In this document: piece after piece, positions 32,353-34,390 of the stretch
Position numbering within the stretch: position 1 is the stretch's first letter
Layout of the letters: every line of letters starts with the position of its first letter
Source of the DNA: Candidatus Omnitrophota bacterium
GTDB lineage: Bacteria > Omnitrophota > Gorgyraeia > Tantalellales > Tantalellaceae
Reading direction: 5' to 3'
Assembly: GCA_015231405.1 (NCBI GenBank)
Contig: JADGBR010000007.1
Span: forward strand, 6,401-40,790
Length of the DNA: 34,390 bases
Translations under genes and position numbers: made by a program
Notes under the pieces: generated by a model
What the model saw: the letters and a program-made list of their open reading frames with translations, nothing else
What the model was told of the DNA's origin: nothing
The model's database searches: none

Positions 32353-32979
32353 ATGGAACAAGTAGAATATTCCACAAAAGACCCGTTTATGAACGTCGCG
32401 CTCGACGAGATCCTTCTTCTCAAAGCCGAACGCGGGGAAATTGAGGAGACCGTGCGGTTCTGGAAGTCGGATGAGTATTTTGTCGTTCTCGGTAGGGGCT
32501 CTAAGGCCGAGGAGGATTGCCATGTAGATCGGTGCGCTCTGGACGAGGTAAAAATATTGCGCCGCATTTCCGGAGGCGGCACAGTGCTCCAGGGACCGGG
32601 ATGTTTTAATTATTCTCTCATACTTTCATACCAGACGGATGGTGAATTATGCGGGGTCAATTCCTCATACAGGTACATCCTAGGTAAAATAGTAAAGGCA
32701 TTGGACGGAGAAGGGTTTAGCGCCAGTTTTCTTCCGGTATCGGACCTCGCCGTCGGAGGGAAAAAGATATCCGGTAATGCCCAGGCGAGGAAAAAAAAGT
32801 ACCTTCTTCACCACGGCACGTTCCTTGATTCCATGGATATATCCGCCATAAATAAATACCTCAAACACCCGCCAAAAGAGCCGGGATACAGGGAAGGAAG
32901 GGCACACGGGGATTTTCTCACCAATACGGGAATGGGTTGGTCCAGATTCAAAAAAATGATCCTAGAGGCTTTTTTATAA
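32353..32979 (+). CDS. Lipoate/octanoate protein ligase or transferase family protein
   Basis: 208 residues, short for LplA (about 330) and LipM (about 280), so it carries only the catalytic domain. Motifs: RRISGGGTVLQGPGCFNYSLIL, matching the RR-x-GGG-x-V...NYS lipoyl-binding loop of the LplA/LipB/BirA fold, and DLAVGGKKISGNAQ, in which a Lys matches the position that contacts the lipoyl carbonyl. It would attach lipoate or octanoate to GcvH in the cytoplasm and so feed LipA. Whether it is an ATP-dependent ligase or an octanoyltransferase cannot be settled by eye. The ATG at 32353 lacks an obvious Shine-Dalgarno sequence. Last gene of the gcv cluster. Confidence 0.85.
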   Translation: MEQVEYSTKDPFMNVALDEILLLKAERGEIEETVRFWKSDEYFVVLGRGSKAEEDCHVDRCALDEVKILRRISGGGTVLQGPGCFNYSLILSYQTDGELCGVNSSYRYILGKIVKALDGEGFSASFLPVSDLAVGGKKISGNAQARKKKYLLHHGTFLDSMDISAINKYLKHPPKEPGYREGRAHGDFLTNTGMGWSRFKKMILEAFL

Positions 32980-32984
32980 AATCC

Positions 32985-33012
32985 TTGACCTTTTATAGTA
33001 AAATATTAAAAA
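32985..33012 (+). promoter_or_regulatory. Possible promoter upstream of the exported protein gene
   Basis: TTGACC at 32985-32990, 16-base spacer, TAAAAA at 33007-33012, the same -10 variant as at csp. The region is AT-rich, so chance matches are likely, and a terminator-like hairpin (33084-33107) lies between it and the gene. Confidence 0.3.
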
Positions 33013-33083
33013 GCCAGAAATATTGTTTGCTAGCATCAAAAAATTTAGGCATACTTCATTAAGAAAATAAACATCGATCTCGG

Positions 33084-33107
33084 GCCGTTTAACGGCTATT
33101 TTTTTGT
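33084..33107 (+). terminator. Terminator-like hairpin, or leader attenuator
   Basis: GCCG-TTTAA-CGGC (stem extends to GCCGTT/AACGGC with a one-base loop) followed by a T-rich stretch (TATTTTTTTG). It could end the gcv-ligase transcript at 32979 or, if the promoter at 32985 is real, attenuate the next gene. Confidence 0.55.
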
Positions 33108-33147
33108 ATCCTTATTAAAATGCTTTACCTAAATAAAGGGGTGTAGG

Positions 33148-34390
33148 ATGATCACCAAATTGGCAAATAAATTGTTTAGGAGATCAACTATCGGGGTTGT
33201 TGTGGTATTTACATTAAATTCATCGATCCCGGCATTTTCCGGCGGCCTGGCTGAATTTACCCCGTCCGTCGATACCAAGCAGGGCTTTGAGGATCTCGAT
33301 CTTGGGGCGATCGCGGTACCGTTTAAACTTGGGGAAGTGGATGAAGTATTGGCGGGAAATAACGGAAAAACCATTATTCATATACCAGACGCCCACTGTA
33401 ATTACGCGGCGCAAAAAACTATTGAAGGGTTGATACAGTATCTTATCGATACATACGGGATAAAAATGATATCGCTTGAAGGGGGTAGGGGCTCTTATGA
33501 TCTTTCCGTGTTCACCGGGATACAGGACGCCGTCGAAAGGAAGGAAGTGAGCGATTATTTTCTTCGCGAGGGAAGAATATCTGGCCCTGAGGATATCGCC
33601 ATTAATTCAGCCGCTGAGATGGAACTTTTCGGGGTTGAGGACGACGCCCTTTATTTCAAGAACCTGAACGCGTACAGGTCTTCGCTTGGATCTAAGGATG
33701 AGGCCCTTGGGTATATCGCCGCCTTGAAGAACGCCTTTTCCAATCTTAAAGAGAGGATATATCCCAGTAATATGAGGGAAGCGGACAAGCTTTTTCGGTC
33801 TTACAGGGATAAAGAACTTTCTTTCAAAGAATACATCGCCGCCGCGGTAAATAGCGCCCTCTTGGCCGGAATGGATATGTCTGGCTATCCCTCGATAAAT
33901 GAGTTGATGGCGATACTTGGTATGGAAAAAAGCATAGACTTCAAGAAAGCTAATATAGAAAGGGATGCGCTCGTCGAAAAGCTGTCGAAAAAACTTTCCG
34001 GAGCTAGCGGCGCCGCTCTGGCGGTAAAGACCGCGGCGTTCAAGGACGGGGATATGACCGCCAAGGAATTTTACGCCTTTTTGTTCTCGAAGGCCGATTT
34101 CATATCCTACGACGCTAAACAGCTCGCGAATATGTCCAAATACCGGGAATACGTGACACGATACGAAGCGCTCGACAAAGGTCTTGTAAGTGAGGAGATA
34201 AATTCGATGTTCGAAAGCCTGATGGGCGTTCTTTCCGATACCGGGGACCAGCGTGAGTTGTATGCCATGGACGCCGACCTCAGGTTAATAGAGGATATGT
34301 TCAATATCACGCTTATAAGGAAAGAATTCGACAGATACATCGCCGATAAAGGTAAATTCGACACCTTTAGATATCTGGATTTCATAAAGA
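33148..34390 (+). CDS. Large exported protein, 5' part; Omnitrophota-type conserved family
   Basis: An open frame from ATG 33148 to the window edge, at least 414 residues with no stop. GGGGTGTAGG precedes the ATG. It has an N-terminal signal peptide: basic residues (KLANKLFRR), hydrophobic core TIGVVVVFTLNSSIPAFS, likely cleavage near residue 31-34. Then a predicted alpha/beta domain begins with KTIIHIPDAHCNYAAQKTIEGL...YGIKMISLEGGRG, a histidine- and glutamate-containing pattern that could be catalytic, followed by long helical stretches. I remember similar starts in large secreted proteins of Omnitrophota and loosely in ChaN/TraB/erythromycin-esterase-like folds, but I cannot verify the family. 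Function is unknown. Confidence 0.75.
   Translation, partial: MITKLANKLFRRSTIGVVVVFTLNSSIPAFSGGLAEFTPSVDTKQGFEDLDLGAIAVPFKLGEVDEVLAGNNGKTIIHIPDAHCNYAAQKTIEGLIQYLIDTYGIKMISLEGGRGSYDLSVFTGIQDAVERKEVSDYFLREGRISGPEDIAINSAAEMELFGVEDDALYFKNLNAYRSSLGSKDEALGYIAALKNAFSNLKERIYPSNMREADKLFRSYRDKELSFKEYIAAAVNSALLAGMDMSGYPSINELMAILGMEKSIDFKKANIERDALVEKLSKKLSGASGAALAVKTAAFKDGDMTAKEFYAFLFSKADFISYDAKQLANMSKYREYVTRYEALDKGLVSEEINSMFESLMGVLSDTGDQRELYAMDADLRLIEDMFNITLIRKEFDRYIADKGKFDTFRYLDFIK

Overview
This window is a gene-dense bacterial chromosome segment of moderate GC content, read almost entirely on the + strand. It looks like a genome from an uncultivated anaerobe, and I lean towards Candidatus Omnitrophota (formerly OP3). 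The reasons are the truncated exported protein at the right edge, whose HIPDAHCNY-type N-terminus I remember from that phylum, together with a NifJ-type pyruvate:ferredoxin oxidoreductase, a very long coiled-coil protein and abundant glycan-type membrane enzymes. The phylum call comes from memory and inference, not from a search. I see no tRNA, rRNA, transposase, phage gene or CRISPR array.

Layout. 1-106: the end of a CBS-domain protein. 158-7772: a tight cassette of a 59-residue helical protein, a 1384-residue membrane-anchored coiled coil, a membrane histidine-kinase-like protein that has lost its phospho-accepting histidine but kept an intact receiver domain, and an exported MORN-repeat protein. 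8035-8317: cold-shock protein with its own promoter and terminator. 8322-11203: a helical-repeat protein translationally coupled (TGATG) to an HD-GYP c-di-GMP phosphodiesterase-type protein. 11338-15585: a polytopic membrane protein, a ROK sugar kinase, a GT8 glycosyltransferase and an exported repeat protein. 15756-18198: dnaX and recR. 18375-19169: a membrane protein. 19348-22917: nifJ. 23033-23917: lipA. On the - strand (23909-27502) lie a sugar-nucleotide epimerase and a GT2/GT-C fusion glycosyltransferase. 27681-32979: gcvT, gcvH, gcvPA, gcvPB and a lipoate/octanoate ligase-family gene. 33148 to the end: the start of a large exported protein.

How the genes fit together. LipA and the ligase-family protein supply the lipoyl group of GcvH, so lipA and the gcv cluster form one metabolic theme (glycine cleavage or its reverse), with PFOR as the main ferredoxin-linked carbon enzyme. 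Lipoamide dehydrogenase (L-protein) is not in the window. The epimerase, GT2/GT-C, GT8 and GT-C-like proteins suggest cell-surface glycan assembly.

The most unusual feature is a family of intergenic arrays built from tandem heptanucleotides. At about ten places between 7.8 and 29.5 kb, short runs of a locus-specific 7-bp word occur. Most are followed, after a unique spacer, by the same word in inverted orientation, giving perfect 9-15 bp inverted repeats. Seven abut the start codon of the next gene. One array lies in-frame inside the linker of dnaX, one encodes the C-terminus of a secreted protein and one encodes the N-terminus of a glycosyltransferase. A second palindrome family (GTAGGGGCGG type) fills three gaps of the gcv cluster.
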